Source: Oscillospiraceae bacterium (GTDB taxonomy: Bacteria > Bacillota_A > Clostridia > Oscillospirales > Ruminococcaceae). Taken from it: DNA of 58,769 nucleotides. The stretch spans positions 1 through 58,769 of the forward strand of contig JAGAJA010000094.1 in assembly GCA_017829075.1 (NCBI GenBank), given 5' to 3'. The notes beneath the pieces are model-generated. The model made no database searches and was not told where the DNA came from. It worked only from the letters and a program-made list of their open reading frames with translations. Below, one piece after another: positions 1 through 8,036 of the stretch. Within the stretch, counting starts at the first letter, position 1. Every line of letters starts with the position of its first letter. Position numbers and translations under genes: made by a program.

Positions 1-128
1 CGCTCGTGAAGTTCGATCTGCAGCAGATCGGTTACATACTGCTCTGTATCGTGGTATTCTACTTCACGCCAGTCTTTTGCAAGACCTCCGAGCTTCAGAG
101 TCCGCATCATCTGCTCAATATCAGCCAT
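1..128 (-). CDS. IstB-like helper ATPase of an IS21-family element, N-terminal 42 codons only
   Basis: Reading leftwards from ATG at 128, the first codons give MADIEQMMRTLKLGGLAKDW, the helical N-terminus usual for IstB-type IS21 helper ATPases; the Walker motifs lie beyond the window edge. A good ribosome site (GGGAGGTGAAG) precedes the ATG. The start overlaps the last codons of the istA remnant by 8 bases, the normal istA-istB coupling. The partner istA is frameshifted and truncated, so this copy is probably no longer autonomous. Family call rests on the N-terminal pattern plus context. Confidence 0.6.
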   Translation of the reverse strand, partial: MADIEQMMRTLKLGGLAKDWREVEYHDTEQYVTDLLQIELHE

Positions 129-577
129 TTGCTTCACCTCCCGTCAGACCGTCATACACGGAAATATCGGGGTTGTAGTTGAGCGTGGGCACTTGCGAGA
201 GCAGATCAAGCGGCTCAGGCGTTTTTCCTTCTTTCAGCAGAGAGTAATAGCACTGCTTCACGCTGTCCACATCGCTCCTGCCGTTCTGCTGGGCGAGAGT
301 GAGAATATCCACGCAAAATTCAGCATTGCCGTCACGGACAATGTCATCAAGAAGCTGTAATGCACTTTTCCTCTCCTGACCTCTGGTCCGCGACAGATAG
401 CTCTGCCAGGGCAGCGGCATTGCGGAAAAGAATCGTGTATGCTCTGCTGCGCCGGGTTTTCTGCACAGCGTCCTGACGTACTGCTCCAGTCCATAAGCTC
501 CTCGTTTTTGCCGTAACAGCGGCGGTATGAAGCAACAAGAGCGTGATCATGATAAAACTCGATTTTATCATGAAAAA
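121..577 (-). pseudogene. IstA transposase C-terminal remnant (IS21 family), frameshifted
   Basis: The frame ending at 121 reads YVRTLCRKPGAAEHTRFF and continues through RGQERKSALQLLDDIV to NGRSDVDSVKQCYY, a C-terminal pattern of IS21 transposases. Upstream of about 481 the homologous reading (ASYRRCYGKNEELMDWS) lies in another frame, so one base is missing near 481-484. Only about 150 codons remain; the DDE core is absent. The similarity fades near 560-577, exactly where the next gene, a lipoprotein on the opposite strand, starts. The element was therefore cut or joined here. Confidence 0.6.
548..572. repeat. Perfect 10-bp inverted repeat over the lipoprotein start codon
   Basis: CATGATAAAA (548-557) and TTTTATCATG (563-572) are exact reverse complements around a 5-base loop. 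The right arm contains the ATG (570) of the lipoprotein gene. In mRNA this would hide the start codon; as DNA it could also be an operator or the junction scar of the IS21 remnant. Function is unknown. Confidence 0.6.
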
Positions 578-1082
578 ATTACTTACGGCGCTGCTCCTTA
601 CGCTTACGGTATTTGTTACGGGATGTTCTGCAAACAAACCGACTCAGGCTGCGGACAACGGGTCACTGTCGGCGGGACTTATATCCTCACACGAAAGCGA
701 CACGGACAGTGAAAGTTACAATTCGGAACGATCTTCTTCAATCATGTCTGTTGCGTCAGCTTCGGATTCTTCTGCCGAGACTTCGATAAACATACCGAAT
801 CCAAGTTCGGAAACAACGGATAATAAGTCCGTACAATCCGTGCCGCAATCAACCGCGACGGTATCAAGTCAATCGAGCTCATCAAGTTCATCAAGCGTTT
901 TACCGCCGCAGAGCGCTCCCGAAAGCACTCCGCCCGAAAGTATTACTCAATCCGAGCTGACAGAGGAGACCAGCTATGAAAAGTCAATAGCAAAAACCAA
1001 CAAAAATCAGGCAGCAAGTTTGGAAGGGTTAAAGGGAATATCAGAAGTTAAGAGCTTAAAAACAACTCTGGTTAGCTTGTGA
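570..1082 (+). CDS. Serine-rich small lipoprotein
   Basis: The product (170 aa) starts MKKLLTALLLTLTVFVTGCS: a positively charged N-terminus, a hydrophobic stretch and a lipobox (V-T-G-C) with the lipidated cysteine at residue 19. The rest is a low-complexity Ser/Thr/Pro/Glu linker with runs of serine (about residues 90-110), typical of a surface spacer. I chose ATG 570 because it begins the signal peptide; no clear ribosome site is seen, since the upstream DNA is IS21 remnant. The last 30 residues are less Ser-rich and run towards the IS256 element, so the native C-terminal domain may have been lost. No function is recognised. Confidence 0.6.
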   Translation: MKKLLTALLLTLTVFVTGCSANKPTQAADNGSLSAGLISSHESDTDSESYNSERSSSIMSVASASDSSAETSINIPNPSSETTDNKSVQSVPQSTATVSSQSSSSSSSSVLPPQSAPESTPPESITQSELTEETSYEKSIAKTNKNQAASLEGLKGISEVKSLKTTLVSL

Positions 1083-1228
1083 ATCTTATCGAAAGCATTT
1101 TTATTTACATCTACGGAATAAAAATATCTTTTTAGATCCATTGTAAGTATCATGACGAGACTATCCCGAATCTTGTGTAAACTCCATAAAAAGTGTATAA
1201 TAGAATCAAACAAATGGAGGAAAAGAAA

Positions 1229-2473
1229 ATGGGCAGAAAAAGAACACCAGAGGAAGAAGCAAGGCGGGAGCTTATCCGAGAGCTGCTGAGCAAAGCGAAC
1301 GTTACGGGCATGGAGGATATCCAAACGCTGTTCAAGGAAACGATAGCCGAGTTTATGGAGGACAGCCTTGACGCAGAGCTTGAGGAAACGCTGGGCTATG
1401 GGAAATACGACCATACCGCCAGAAGCGAATCGGGAACAACAAACAGCAGAAACGGTCACAGCCGGAAAACGCTGAAAACAAGTGCTGGGAAGATAGACAT
1501 CAATATCCCTCGTGACCGCAACGGCGAGTTTGAGCCGAGGATACTCCCAAAGAACCAGACCAGCGTCTCGGCAGAAATCGAGGGCAAAATTATTTCGATG
1601 TACGCAAAGGGAATGACGACCTCGGATATTCAGGCGCATATTAAGGACATTTATGGCATGGACATCTCGGACACAACGGTCAGCCGGATAACAGACAAAA
1701 TTCTTCCCGAAGCCCGGGAATGGCAGCAGAGACCGCTTGAGAGCGTGTATGCGGTCGTGTTCATGGACGCAATCCATTATCATGTGCGCAGCGAGGGTCA
1801 GATAGTAAAAAAGGCTGTTTACATAGCGATAGGTATCAATCTTGAGGGCAAAAAATCAGTGCTCGGAATGTGGGTCGGCGAGAATGAAAGTGCGAAATTC
1901 TGGGCTTCCGTTCTGAACAATCTGAAAAACCGAAAGGTCGAGGATATTCTTATCGCCTGCACGGATAACCTTACAGGATTCAGCGAAGCGATAGCGGCGG
2001 TGTTCCCGAAAACGGACATTCAGAATTGTATAATTCACCAACTCAGGAACTCCAGCAAGTATGTTTCGTACAAGGACATAAAGGCTCTGATGGCAGATTT
2101 GAAGCGGGTTTATCAAGCTGTTGACGAGCAGTCCGCGCTTGCCGCTCTGGATGATTTCGCTGAAATTTGGGACAAAAAATACCCCAAGATTTCAAAATCC
2201 TGGCGGGAAAATTGGGCAAATCTCAGCACATATTTCAAGTCCCCGGAGGAGCTTCGGCGGCTCATTTATACGACTAACGCCATTGAGGGCTTCAATCGGC
2301 AGCTACGAAAAGTGACTAATTCCAAGTCGGTTTTCCCGACAGATGACAGCTTGTTCAAGATGCTTTATCTGGCTATGCTTGACATCACTAAAAAGTGGAC
2401 AGGACGACGGCAGGACTGGGGTCAGATATACCCTCAGCTCGCGTTATACTACGGCGACCGCATTCCTGATTGA
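1229..2473 (+). CDS. IS256-family (mutator-type) transposase
   Basis: A 414-aa DDE transposase for cut-and-paste or copy-out movement of its IS. The sequence carries the N-terminal helical part with LFKETIAEFMEDSLDAELEE, the zinc-free DNA-binding region (GTTNSRNGHSRKTL), the catalytic core with VVFMDAIHYHVR (first Asp) and ACTDNLTGFSEAI (second Asp), the CIIHQLRNSSKYVS signature, and the terminal YTTNAIEGFNRQLRK with the catalytic Glu. Length is normal for the family and the frame is open, so it is probably functional. ATG 1229 has GGAGG 8 bases upstream; an in-frame upstream ATG at 1193 lacks a site. Confidence 0.92.
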   Translation: MGRKRTPEEEARRELIRELLSKANVTGMEDIQTLFKETIAEFMEDSLDAELEETLGYGKYDHTARSESGTTNSRNGHSRKTLKTSAGKIDINIPRDRNGEFEPRILPKNQTSVSAEIEGKIISMYAKGMTTSDIQAHIKDIYGMDISDTTVSRITDKILPEAREWQQRPLESVYAVVFMDAIHYHVRSEGQIVKKAVYIAIGINLEGKKSVLGMWVGENESAKFWASVLNNLKNRKVEDILIACTDNLTGFSEAIAAVFPKTDIQNCIIHQLRNSSKYVSYKDIKALMADLKRVYQAVDEQSALAALDDFAEIWDKKYPKISKSWRENWANLSTYFKSPEELRRLIYTTNAIEGFNRQLRKVTNSKSVFPTDDSLFKMLYLAMLDITKKWTGRRQDWGQIYPQLALYYGDRIPD

Positions 2474-2483
2474 CCGCCGCGCC

Positions 2484-2534
2484 GGAACTGCTGTTTCCGT
2501 TACGGGCTTCGCCCTCCACTTCAACAGCAGTTCC
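2484..2534. terminator. Hairpin after IS256 transposase gene
   Basis: GGAACTGCTGTT (2484-2495) pairs perfectly with AACAGCAGTTCC (2523-2534). It sits directly after the transposase stop and inside the IS. There is no clear T-run, so it may be a weak terminator or a sub-terminal structure of the element. Confidence 0.4.
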
Positions 2535-2667
2535 TATTGACAACTTAATTGATTTGTGTTACTATGAATAAGCTCTGAATACATCGAAATGTACCCAGAG
2601 CTTACTGATTTCCCTTTTGCACGTTTGTGGTTTACACAGATTTTGGGATAGAGCCCACGACGTTAAT

Positions 2668-3017
2668 CTACCATATTTCCGATATGGTTTTTGCGCATTA
2701 TTACGTAACTTATCGTTATATTGTACAAAATCATGAACACCTTGATAATCTTGCTTTTGAAAACAAATCAAGCCCGGGAGCGGATAAAAATCTGCTCCCG
2801 GTATTGGTATTCTGTTTAATATATGGCATTCATGCGGAGGGCTTTGCCATGAGCGCTTCTACCTCTGCAACTGTGAGAGAGGTATATCTAGCTATCTTTT
2901 CTGCATTAGTTTCACCGTCATCTATCATTCGGCGAGCGGTCTCTATGCTGACTTTCTTTTCGGCTTCTTTACATTCGCGCTGAACGATATCATCAATTAT
3001 CTTGCACATACCTTTTT
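2668..3017. repeat. Direct repeat copy A (Rpn gene 3' end and downstream hairpin)
   Basis: This stretch and 4258-4617 are same-orientation copies with scattered substitutions. Shared pieces include CATTATTACGTAACTTATCG, the terminator hairpin and the last ~59 codons of an Rpn-type gene. Copy A belongs to the intact Rpn gene; copy B is attached to nothing else of the gene. Confidence 0.8.
2774..2801 (-). terminator. Intrinsic terminator-like hairpin of the Rpn gene
   Basis: CCGGGAGCGGAT (2774-2785) pairs with ATCTGCTCCCGG (2790-2801) around AAAA, with one G-T wobble. It lies about 30 bases past the stop codon of the minus-strand Rpn gene. The near-identical hairpin in the second repeat copy is perfect, so the structure is conserved. 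Confidence 0.6.
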
Positions 3018-3630
3018 CATCCTCTCTTTCCTTTGTAAGTTTAGCGTTGTCGGAAAGCACCTCGTAATGCATTTCCTCCGGTTTTTTGCACAGAAAATCG
3101 TGCATGAGCCTTCCGAGTGCAGTGTCATCACGGATCTGTGAATTCACATATATTATATGCATACCATCATTGAATAATTTACCGCTTTCAGCAATAGTGC
3201 GGTCAATGGTGTAAAGCGGTCTGTTCTCGCCGAGAATGTCGTTCTCCGTAATGAAGATAACGTATGTTTCAGGCAGTTCGGCGAATTTCTCTCCGGGCTC
3301 TGATACATTGGCGTCAATAAGGCTGCAATTGTATCTTGCACGTTTTGGAACTGCACCCTCGTCGCTGCGCTGGACTTCAATATTGATGTAATCTCCATGT
3401 CCGTCCTTTGCGAGTACGTCAAGTCTTACAGACCTGCCGTACAGATTGGAGATGGTATATTGGGTTTCACATTCGACTACCTCAATGTCGCTGCGGTTCA
3501 GAATGGTATTTATCACCAGCTCACAGCACGCTTTGTCTTGCAATACAGCTGACATAAAGTTGTAGTCCATAAGACACAGCTCGTCAATTTCTTTCTGGTA
3601 CTTTCTGCGCTTTTCAGCCCATAATCCCAT
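2830..3630 (-). CDS. Rpn-family recombination-promoting nuclease / PD-(D/E)XK transposase-like protein
   Basis: A 266-aa protein of the Rpn / PDDEXK group, DNA endonucleases tied to RecA-independent recombination. The nuclease core is visible at about residues 70-90: VRLDVLAKDGHGDYINIEVQ, giving the Asp and the Glu-x-Gln pair of this superfamily. The start MGLWAEKRRKYQKEIDELCLMD is typical, and an AGGAGG site precedes it. The C-terminus (IETARRMIDDGETNAEKIAR to VEALMA) is a helical degenerate repeat common in this family. A TTGACT-17-TAAAAT promoter lies just upstream. A broken second copy is at 4422-4617 and a relic of its 5' region at 14187. Confidence 0.85.
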   Translation of the reverse strand: MGLWAEKRRKYQKEIDELCLMDYNFMSAVLQDKACCELVINTILNRSDIEVVECETQYTISNLYGRSVRLDVLAKDGHGDYINIEVQRSDEGAVPKRARYNCSLIDANVSEPGEKFAELPETYVIFITENDILGENRPLYTIDRTIAESGKLFNDGMHIIYVNSQIRDDTALGRLMHDFLCKKPEEMHYEVLSDNAKLTKEREDEKGMCKIIDDIVQRECKEAEKKVSIETARRMIDDGETNAEKIARYTSLTVAEVEALMAKPSA

Positions 3631-3659
3631 TGTATATCCTCCTGTCTTTCCTTATCTGT

Positions 3660-3688
3660 ATTTTATCACAATCTTCTGCTTTAGTCAA
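3660..3688 (-). promoter_or_regulatory. Sigma-A promoter of the Rpn gene
   Basis: On the minus strand TTGACT (3683-3688) and TAAAAT (3660-3665) are separated by 17 bases. The start codon is about 30 bases downstream with AGGAGG between. Confidence 0.7.
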
Positions 3689-3733
3689 GTGAAAAATAAA
3701 GCAGAAGAGAGGTAACTGTTATAAAAAGAATCA

Positions 3734-3761
3734 GTAACCATGTGTTTTTCGGCATAGTTAC
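3734..3761 (-). terminator. Conserved hairpin downstream of HTH cassette copy 1
   Basis: GTAACCATG (3734-3742) pairs with CATAGTTAC (3753-3761) with one mismatch. The same hairpin follows the other two HTH cassettes (8474-8500, 13301-13328). It may be a terminator or a boundary structure of the repeated cassette. Confidence 0.5.
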
Positions 3762-3785
3762 CTTAGGTATAATGCGTTCTGCTTA

Positions 3786-4067
3786 TCATTTGCGAGTACT
3801 TAACAGAGTTTGGTAAAGGTACTCCAGTTTCTCAAAGATGTCCGCTTTTATTTTGTTTCTCCCACTTTCATAATTCATCAGCGTGTGCCGGCAGGTACCG
3901 ACCATATTCGCAGCCTCCCGGATAGTCAGTCCGGCACGCAGCCGCATAACCCTCAGTTGCTGACCATCTGACAGTTCGTCAGTTTCAGAAGCGCACAGCA
4001 GGGAATACCCCGGCTTCTTCCCACGGACGACCCTCACGGAACCGCACCAGAATGCGACCTTTCGCAA
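3786..4067 (-). CDS. Small HTH (Xre-like) protein, repeated cassette copy 1
   Basis: About 93 aa. N-terminal part RKVAFWCGSVRVVRGKKPGY is unusual and nearly invariant in the three copies of this window; the C-terminal half, LRVMRLRAGLTIREAANMVG then CRHTLMNYESGR, is a compact Cro/C1-type helix-turn-helix. Nucleotide changes between copies are largely synonymous, which supports coding. The frame is open up to 4145, but a TATAAT-like box at 4122-4127 lies inside it, so a TTG (4067) or GTG (4085) start is more likely; the other copies have GTG/ATG near this place. No ribosome site is clear. Role unknown; autoregulation is plausible. Confidence 0.6.
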   Translation of the reverse strand: MRKVAFWCGSVRVVRGKKPGYSLLCASETDELSDGQQLRVMRLRAGLTIREAANMVGTCRHTLMNYESGRNKIKADIFEKLEYLYQTLLSTRK

Positions 4068-4121
4068 ATTTGGAATTGTTTCCACAGGTGTGTTATAGCT
4101 AATCCCATAAAAAATCGTCGA

Positions 4122-4150
4122 ATTATACAAAAATATGAACAACAACGTCG
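4122..4150 (-). promoter_or_regulatory. Conserved upstream region of HTH copy 1 with duplicated TTCGACG
   Basis: On the minus strand a TATAAT box (4122-4127) is flanked by two direct copies of TTCGACG about 23 bases apart. The same arrangement is kept upstream of copy 2 (8851-8885). No good -35 element is seen. A repressor or activator site for the HTH protein itself is an inference. Confidence 0.4.
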
Positions 4151-4362
4151 AAAACGGGAATTTATATAAGAGTAATGCAACAATAATATGTATTTTGTGC
4201 AGGAAATAATGAAGGTATCTGTAATGATTTTAACACACAATAGAATTCACAGCGTTGCTCTACCATTTTTTTTATATGGTTTTTGTGCATTATTACGTAA
4301 CTTATCGTTATATCGTACAAAATCATGAACACCTTGATAATTTTGCCTTTGCAAAACAAAAC

Positions 4363-4396
4363 ATACCGGGAGCAGATAAAAATCTGCTCCCGGTAT
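4363..4396 (-). terminator. Perfect 15-bp hairpin after the Rpn fragment
   Basis: ATACCGGGAGCAGAT (4363-4377) is the exact reverse complement of ATCTGCTCCCGGTAT (4382-4396), loop AAAA. On the minus strand it is followed by a T-rich stretch. It is the orthologue of the hairpin at 2774-2801. Confidence 0.65.
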
Positions 4397-4421
4397 TGGT
4401 ATTCTGTTTAATACATGACAT

Positions 4422-4617
4422 TCATGCAGAGTGCTCCGCCATAAGCGCCTTTACTTCGTCAACCGAGAGAGAACAGCATTTAGCAATCTTTTCTATGTCG
4501 GTTTCGCCGTATGCAATAAGCTGGCGGGCGGTTTCTATGCTTACTTTCTTTTCAGTTTCTTTACATTCGCGCTGAACGATGTCGTAAATTATCTTGCACA
4601 TGCTTTTTCATCCTCGT
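4422..4617 (-). pseudogene. Rpn-family nuclease, C-terminal fragment only
   Basis: From ATG 4601 the frame reads MCKIIYDIVQRECKETEKKV and continues to SVDEVKALMAEHSA, closely matching the last ~59 residues of the intact Rpn protein at 2830-3630. The catalytic core is absent and similarity ends near 4617, so this is a 3' remnant. It lies between HTH cassette copy 1 and the AAA-ATPase gene. Confidence 0.85.
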
Positions 4618-4652
4618 TTATGAATCTTGACGTAGTTATTGAAGCACATCTA

Positions 4653-6209
4653 TTACACAACTGCCTCAACGATAGTCTTTCCGCAGCACTCAATTGTCTT
4701 GACCCCAACGGTTTTGTTTTTGTTGAAATTGAAACTTAACAGCCAACCCTTATCCTGCTTATAGTAGTCAAGATAACCGGCAAGCTGCTGTTCGCCCCTT
4801 TGGTTATACTCGTCACCGCGCCAGATTTTCAGCTCAATGATATACTGGGTACCCAAGTAGTCAACAATGACATCTGTTCGCTGCATATCACGGGTCTGAG
4901 CCTCGATATAATAGTTGCCCGTGCCGTTGATTATCGGGCGGAGATAGAGCAAAAACAGCTTTCTTCCCATTTTCTCAACGAATGCAGAATCGTTATCGCC
5001 ATATACCTGCGTGAAATGCTCGGTGAACTTCTCCATCACCAAGTCCATATCAAGCTTTCCATTGCTTATGAACTGATTTTTGTCACGAGCCGCAGAAATA
5101 TATGTCGTGTTGAACGATTCCTTAGAGATATAATAGTTATACAGGCGGGTTTCAAAAATGCGGTTGGAAACCACGATGTTCTGTCCCGACTGCTTCATAA
5201 AGCCGAACATCTCGCATATCGAAAGCACCTCGTTGTCAGGATTATAGGCAATAGGCTGACCCTCAAAAAGCACTTTCTGGAGCATAGTGCTGACCTCGGG
5301 ATAATCATTCAGCTTCTTTATCATGTCATCAAACAGCGTGTTCTGCTCGTTGAGGACTTCCTTTACTGCCGCTTCTACTCCCTGCTCGTCCCATGATAGG
5401 GGCGTTTCGTCAATGAGCTTGCATATTCTTGACACTAAAAACGGGTAACCGGAGGTGTAGTCATAAATCAACTGCGCAACGTACTCAATATTCATGCCTG
5501 TTGACTTGTCTTTTTCATACTCTGACAGCATTCCCGAAATATCCTCGGGTGAAAAGCTCATGTCAATAGTAAATGGCACAGCGATATTCCACGGGCTGTT
5601 GTACTTATGCTCGTCCTCGGGTCGTAGCTTTAGCTTGAGATTCCTTACATCATATACGCCCGCAAGAATCACCGAATGGAATGCAGGTGTAACCTCCCTG
5701 TACAGGTACTGGTCTCTTAGCTGTGCGAGGAAATCCACGAACACCTGATTATTTGAAGCAGAGTCAACCTCGTCAATTATCAGAACTACCTTTTTTGATG
5801 ATGTACGGCAGACCTCACTCAGCTTGTCGAAAAGGCTGCTTAGGGCGACATCAGACGTGTCGTAGAGCGCGTCAAGTTCTGAAACAGCTTTGTGATTCAG
5901 CCCCTCAACCTTCAAAGCCTTAGCAACCTTGCAAAAATCACGGGCAAAGTTAGAGCAGAATGATTGCTCGCTGCTGAATACACTTTGGCTCATTCGCTGG
6001 AAACTCATGAGGATAACGGCATATTTATTCTCCAGATAGTTTCTCAAAGCCCATAGAGTAGTTGTCTTTCCGTACTGCCGTGCGCGATTGACAACAAAGT
6101 ACTCCCCGTTCTCAACCATAGAGCCAATCTTCTCAAGGCGGCTGCTTAGGTCGACCATATAATGCCGGTCTGACAGGCATGTACCTGAAATGTTGAACCG
6201 TTTGCCCAC
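4653..6209 (-). CDS. AAA-ATPase-like protein with C-terminal PD-(D/E)XK domain
   Basis: About 518 aa of the widespread AAA-ATPase_like / PDDEXK_9 family of gut anaerobes, function not established. GKRFNISGTCLSDRHYMVDL at the start, Walker A variant NRARQYGKTTTLWAL (residues ~40-55) and Walker B VVLIIDEVDSASNN (~155) are clear. The C-terminus carries the nuclease-like TDVIVDYLGTQYIIELKIW (Asp ... Glu-x-Lys). I prefer GTG 6209 (first residues GKRFN..) over ATG 6254: GAGGTGA lies 5 bases upstream and family members begin at this point. Its own promoter is at 6245-6273. Confidence 0.85.
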   Translation of the reverse strand: MGKRFNISGTCLSDRHYMVDLSSRLEKIGSMVENGEYFVVNRARQYGKTTTLWALRNYLENKYAVILMSFQRMSQSVFSSEQSFCSNFARDFCKVAKALKVEGLNHKAVSELDALYDTSDVALSSLFDKLSEVCRTSSKKVVLIIDEVDSASNNQVFVDFLAQLRDQYLYREVTPAFHSVILAGVYDVRNLKLKLRPEDEHKYNSPWNIAVPFTIDMSFSPEDISGMLSEYEKDKSTGMNIEYVAQLIYDYTSGYPFLVSRICKLIDETPLSWDEQGVEAAVKEVLNEQNTLFDDMIKKLNDYPEVSTMLQKVLFEGQPIAYNPDNEVLSICEMFGFMKQSGQNIVVSNRIFETRLYNYYISKESFNTTYISAARDKNQFISNGKLDMDLVMEKFTEHFTQVYGDNDSAFVEKMGRKLFLLYLRPIINGTGNYYIEAQTRDMQRTDVIVDYLGTQYIIELKIWRGDEYNQRGEQQLAGYLDYYKQDKGWLLSFNFNKNKTVGVKTIECCGKTIVEAVV

Positions 6210-6244
6210 TGAACTCACCTCACTGTCCGAATATATATAATTAA

Positions 6245-6273
6245 AGTATATCACAGCGAAAAAGTATTGTCAA
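6245..6273 (-). promoter_or_regulatory. Sigma-A promoter of the AAA-ATPase gene
   Basis: Minus strand TTGACA (6268-6273), 17-base spacer, TATACT (6245-6250), about 35 bases before the chosen GTG start. Because the -10 overlaps the alternative ATG 6254, it supports the shorter start. Confidence 0.75.
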
Positions 6274-6421
6274 GATGAAGAATGTCTCTACTGTGAAAAA
6301 TGGTGCGTTACTTACATTGCATTTTGCTTACTGATTATCGATTGCTTAATAATAGCATTGCATATCCGGTCGAGAAATCAATGGAATAGTAAATTTACCA
6401 CAGTTTTTGAACCGGAATATA

Positions 6422-6526
6422 TTGCAATTCTACCTCTGAAATGATATAATAAACACAGAGCAATTATTATAGATTAAAAGTCCTCGCACGTACGTTCGCC
6501 GTTGGCGAACTCCGTGAGTATCGGAC
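6422..6526 (+). promoter_or_regulatory. Promoter and conserved 5' leader, copy A
   Basis: TTGCAA (6422-6427), 17 bases, TATAAT (6445-6450), then a leader (6451-6489) ending in AAAAGTCCTCGCAC. Nearly the same promoter and leader stand before an unrelated gene at 19575-19640. Copy A has an extra piece (about 6490-6526) with the perfect hairpin GTTCGCCGTTGGCGAAC. After it both copies rejoin at a similar ATTATAACA..GGAG segment. Shared leader function is unknown. Confidence 0.6.
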
Positions 6527-6551
6527 AATTATAACATAACAGGAGAATAAA

Positions 6552-8036
6552 ATGACAATCAAGCAGAAGAACGTATGGCAAGCAATATACCACAATATGA
6601 TGGAAATAAGCAAATGGCAGCCGTGGAGAGATTTTTCAGAGGAAATACCGTTTGTATATGAAACTATGGGTGGAAAGCAGAAGATTTATTTCACCTTGTT
6701 CGGCAGGAATTCAAAAATTAAGGGAATATGTTGTTATTCCGACATTGACTATTATATTTCTGCCCGGACTTACAGGGATATTACCGAAACAAACGAACCG
6801 GATATGCTGCTTCAGAATGCCCTTGTAGGAACATGGGTAGACAACGGAGAAGTAAGCAATGCAAACAAAGAGCTTATTAAGGAGCTTGGACTGAAATTTC
6901 GGGGAAAGGGTGGCTGGCTGCAGTTTGAAGCCTATGAGCTGCAATACACACCTCGCTCGCTGAATGAAAAGGAAGCGGAGCAGCTTGCGGACGCACTGGA
7001 TCATTTCCGCATGATGATGGAGGCTTATTATCTGGGAGGGTTTCAGATAGATTTCCGGGAAAACGGAGTATTTGTGCGCTCCTATAATAAAAAGAATAAG
7101 CTATGGGCTAACACATGGAAAATGTCAGACACACAGTTAGATGGTGTTGCGCCCAGAATAGAGCTCCAACCGAACGATATGCTGACCGAGATGAAGCAGC
7201 TCCCCACAAAGAAGTACACAATGGAGCTTGATGAAATGCTGCTTCCCATGCCCCAGAAAGTAAAGGGCGAAAAGGGCAGAAGATATTTCCCGATGTTATT
7301 TATTGCTGTTGATTCTTCAAAAAAGAAGCCTATCGGAATGGTGGAAACTACTCAGGAAGAAAACAGTACCGTAACGCTTTACAATACGTTGTATGACCTG
7401 ATAAAGAAAAAAGGCAAGCCGAAGCAGATAAATGTATGCAATCCGATACTTGCAGGTAAAATAGATGATTTTTGCAAGCAAATAGGTGTTAAGCTGACCT
7501 ATTCCCCCAACGAATGCGAGGTCATAAAAGAACTGGTCATGGATATTTTGAGCGACATTGAGGAAGAAATGTCCGGTGATATTTCGCAGGGCAGGGAAGA
7601 ACCGCCGAGGAATAAGGCGATAAAATTCCCCGTTCCGGACAACGGAAAGTCGTTTGTTATTTCCGTGTCGCTGGGGACGGGCTGTTACCGTCATATCAGA
7701 ATAGGGCAGGGGGAAACTCTGGAGCGGCTTCATGAAGCGATACTTGACGCATTCTGCTTTGATGACGACCATGCCCACGCATTCTTTCTGGACAACAGGG
7801 CGTGGAGTCGCATTGCCGAATATGTTTCCTGTTATCTTGAAGACGCGGAACGCTGCACCAACGAATACAGGCTGTGCGAGGTGCTGAGAATGGGGCAGAA
7901 ATTCCTTTACATTTTCGACTTTGGCGAGGAGTGGTGCTTCTCCTGTAAGGTGCTTCGGGAGCTGGACGAGCCTACCGAAAAGCCGCAGGTCGTGCGTGTT
8001 TCCGGGGAAGCACCAGAGCAGTACGGAGGTTACTGA
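6552..8036 (+). CDS. Protein with C-terminal PRiA4_ORF3-like domain
   Basis: 494 aa, no signal peptide or membrane segment. The C-terminal third (about residues 365-480), with SFVISVSLGTGCYRHIRI, ERLHEAILDAFCFDDDHAHA and LYIFDFGEEWCFSCKVL, is the pRiA4b ORF-3-like fold found in proteins annotated as IS1096 passenger TnpR-like. The N-terminal ~360 residues include a region (INVCNPILAGKIDDFCKQIG) resembling DUF6930-type proteins. Biochemical role is unknown. ATG 6552 has AGGAG 8 bases upstream. The stop overlaps the start of the next gene (TGATG), so the pair is translationally coupled. Confidence 0.75.
   Translation: MTIKQKNVWQAIYHNMMEISKWQPWRDFSEEIPFVYETMGGKQKIYFTLFGRNSKIKGICCYSDIDYYISARTYRDITETNEPDMLLQNALVGTWVDNGEVSNANKELIKELGLKFRGKGGWLQFEAYELQYTPRSLNEKEAEQLADALDHFRMMMEAYYLGGFQIDFRENGVFVRSYNKKNKLWANTWKMSDTQLDGVAPRIELQPNDMLTEMKQLPTKKYTMELDEMLLPMPQKVKGEKGRRYFPMLFIAVDSSKKKPIGMVETTQEENSTVTLYNTLYDLIKKKGKPKQINVCNPILAGKIDDFCKQIGVKLTYSPNECEVIKELVMDILSDIEEEMSGDISQGREEPPRNKAIKFPVPDNGKSFVISVSLGTGCYRHIRIGQGETLERLHEAILDAFCFDDDHAHAFFLDNRAWSRIAEYVSCYLEDAERCTNEYRLCEVLRMGQKFLYIFDFGEEWCFSCKVLRELDEPTEKPQVVRVSGEAPEQYGGY

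Larger units (their letters stand above)
1161..2651 (+). mobile_element. IS256-family insertion sequence
   Basis: The element is bounded by imperfect terminal inverted repeats: CTATCCCGAATCTTGTGTAA at 1161-1180 and, on the other end, GTTTACACAGATTTTGGGAT at 2630-2649, 18 of 22 bases matching as reverse complements. Between them lies one full-length transposase gene and a non-coding 3' tail. I could not identify a convincing target-site duplication at either side, so the exact outer base is uncertain. Confidence 0.8.
4258..4617. repeat. Direct repeat copy B of the Rpn 3' region
   Basis: Matches 2668-3017 in the same orientation, including the intergenic CATTATTACGTAACTTATCG, the terminator and the gene's C-terminal codons. 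Similarity stops near 4617 within the coding sequence. Confidence 0.8.

Noticed and set aside
1007..1783. 258-codon open frame on the minus strand opposite the IS256 transposase
   Set aside because: Antisense shadow of a clear transposase gene; no ribosome site and no recognisable motif.
1151..2660. Target-site duplication of the IS256 element
   Set aside because: Bases on both sides do not give a convincing 8-9 bp direct repeat; later decay or a deletion at one side is possible.
4034..4105. Short conserved frame MGLAITHLWKQF.. upstream of the HTH genes
   Set aside because: It overlaps the HTH gene start in another frame; the equivalent in copy 2 is not kept, and substitutions favour the HTH frame.
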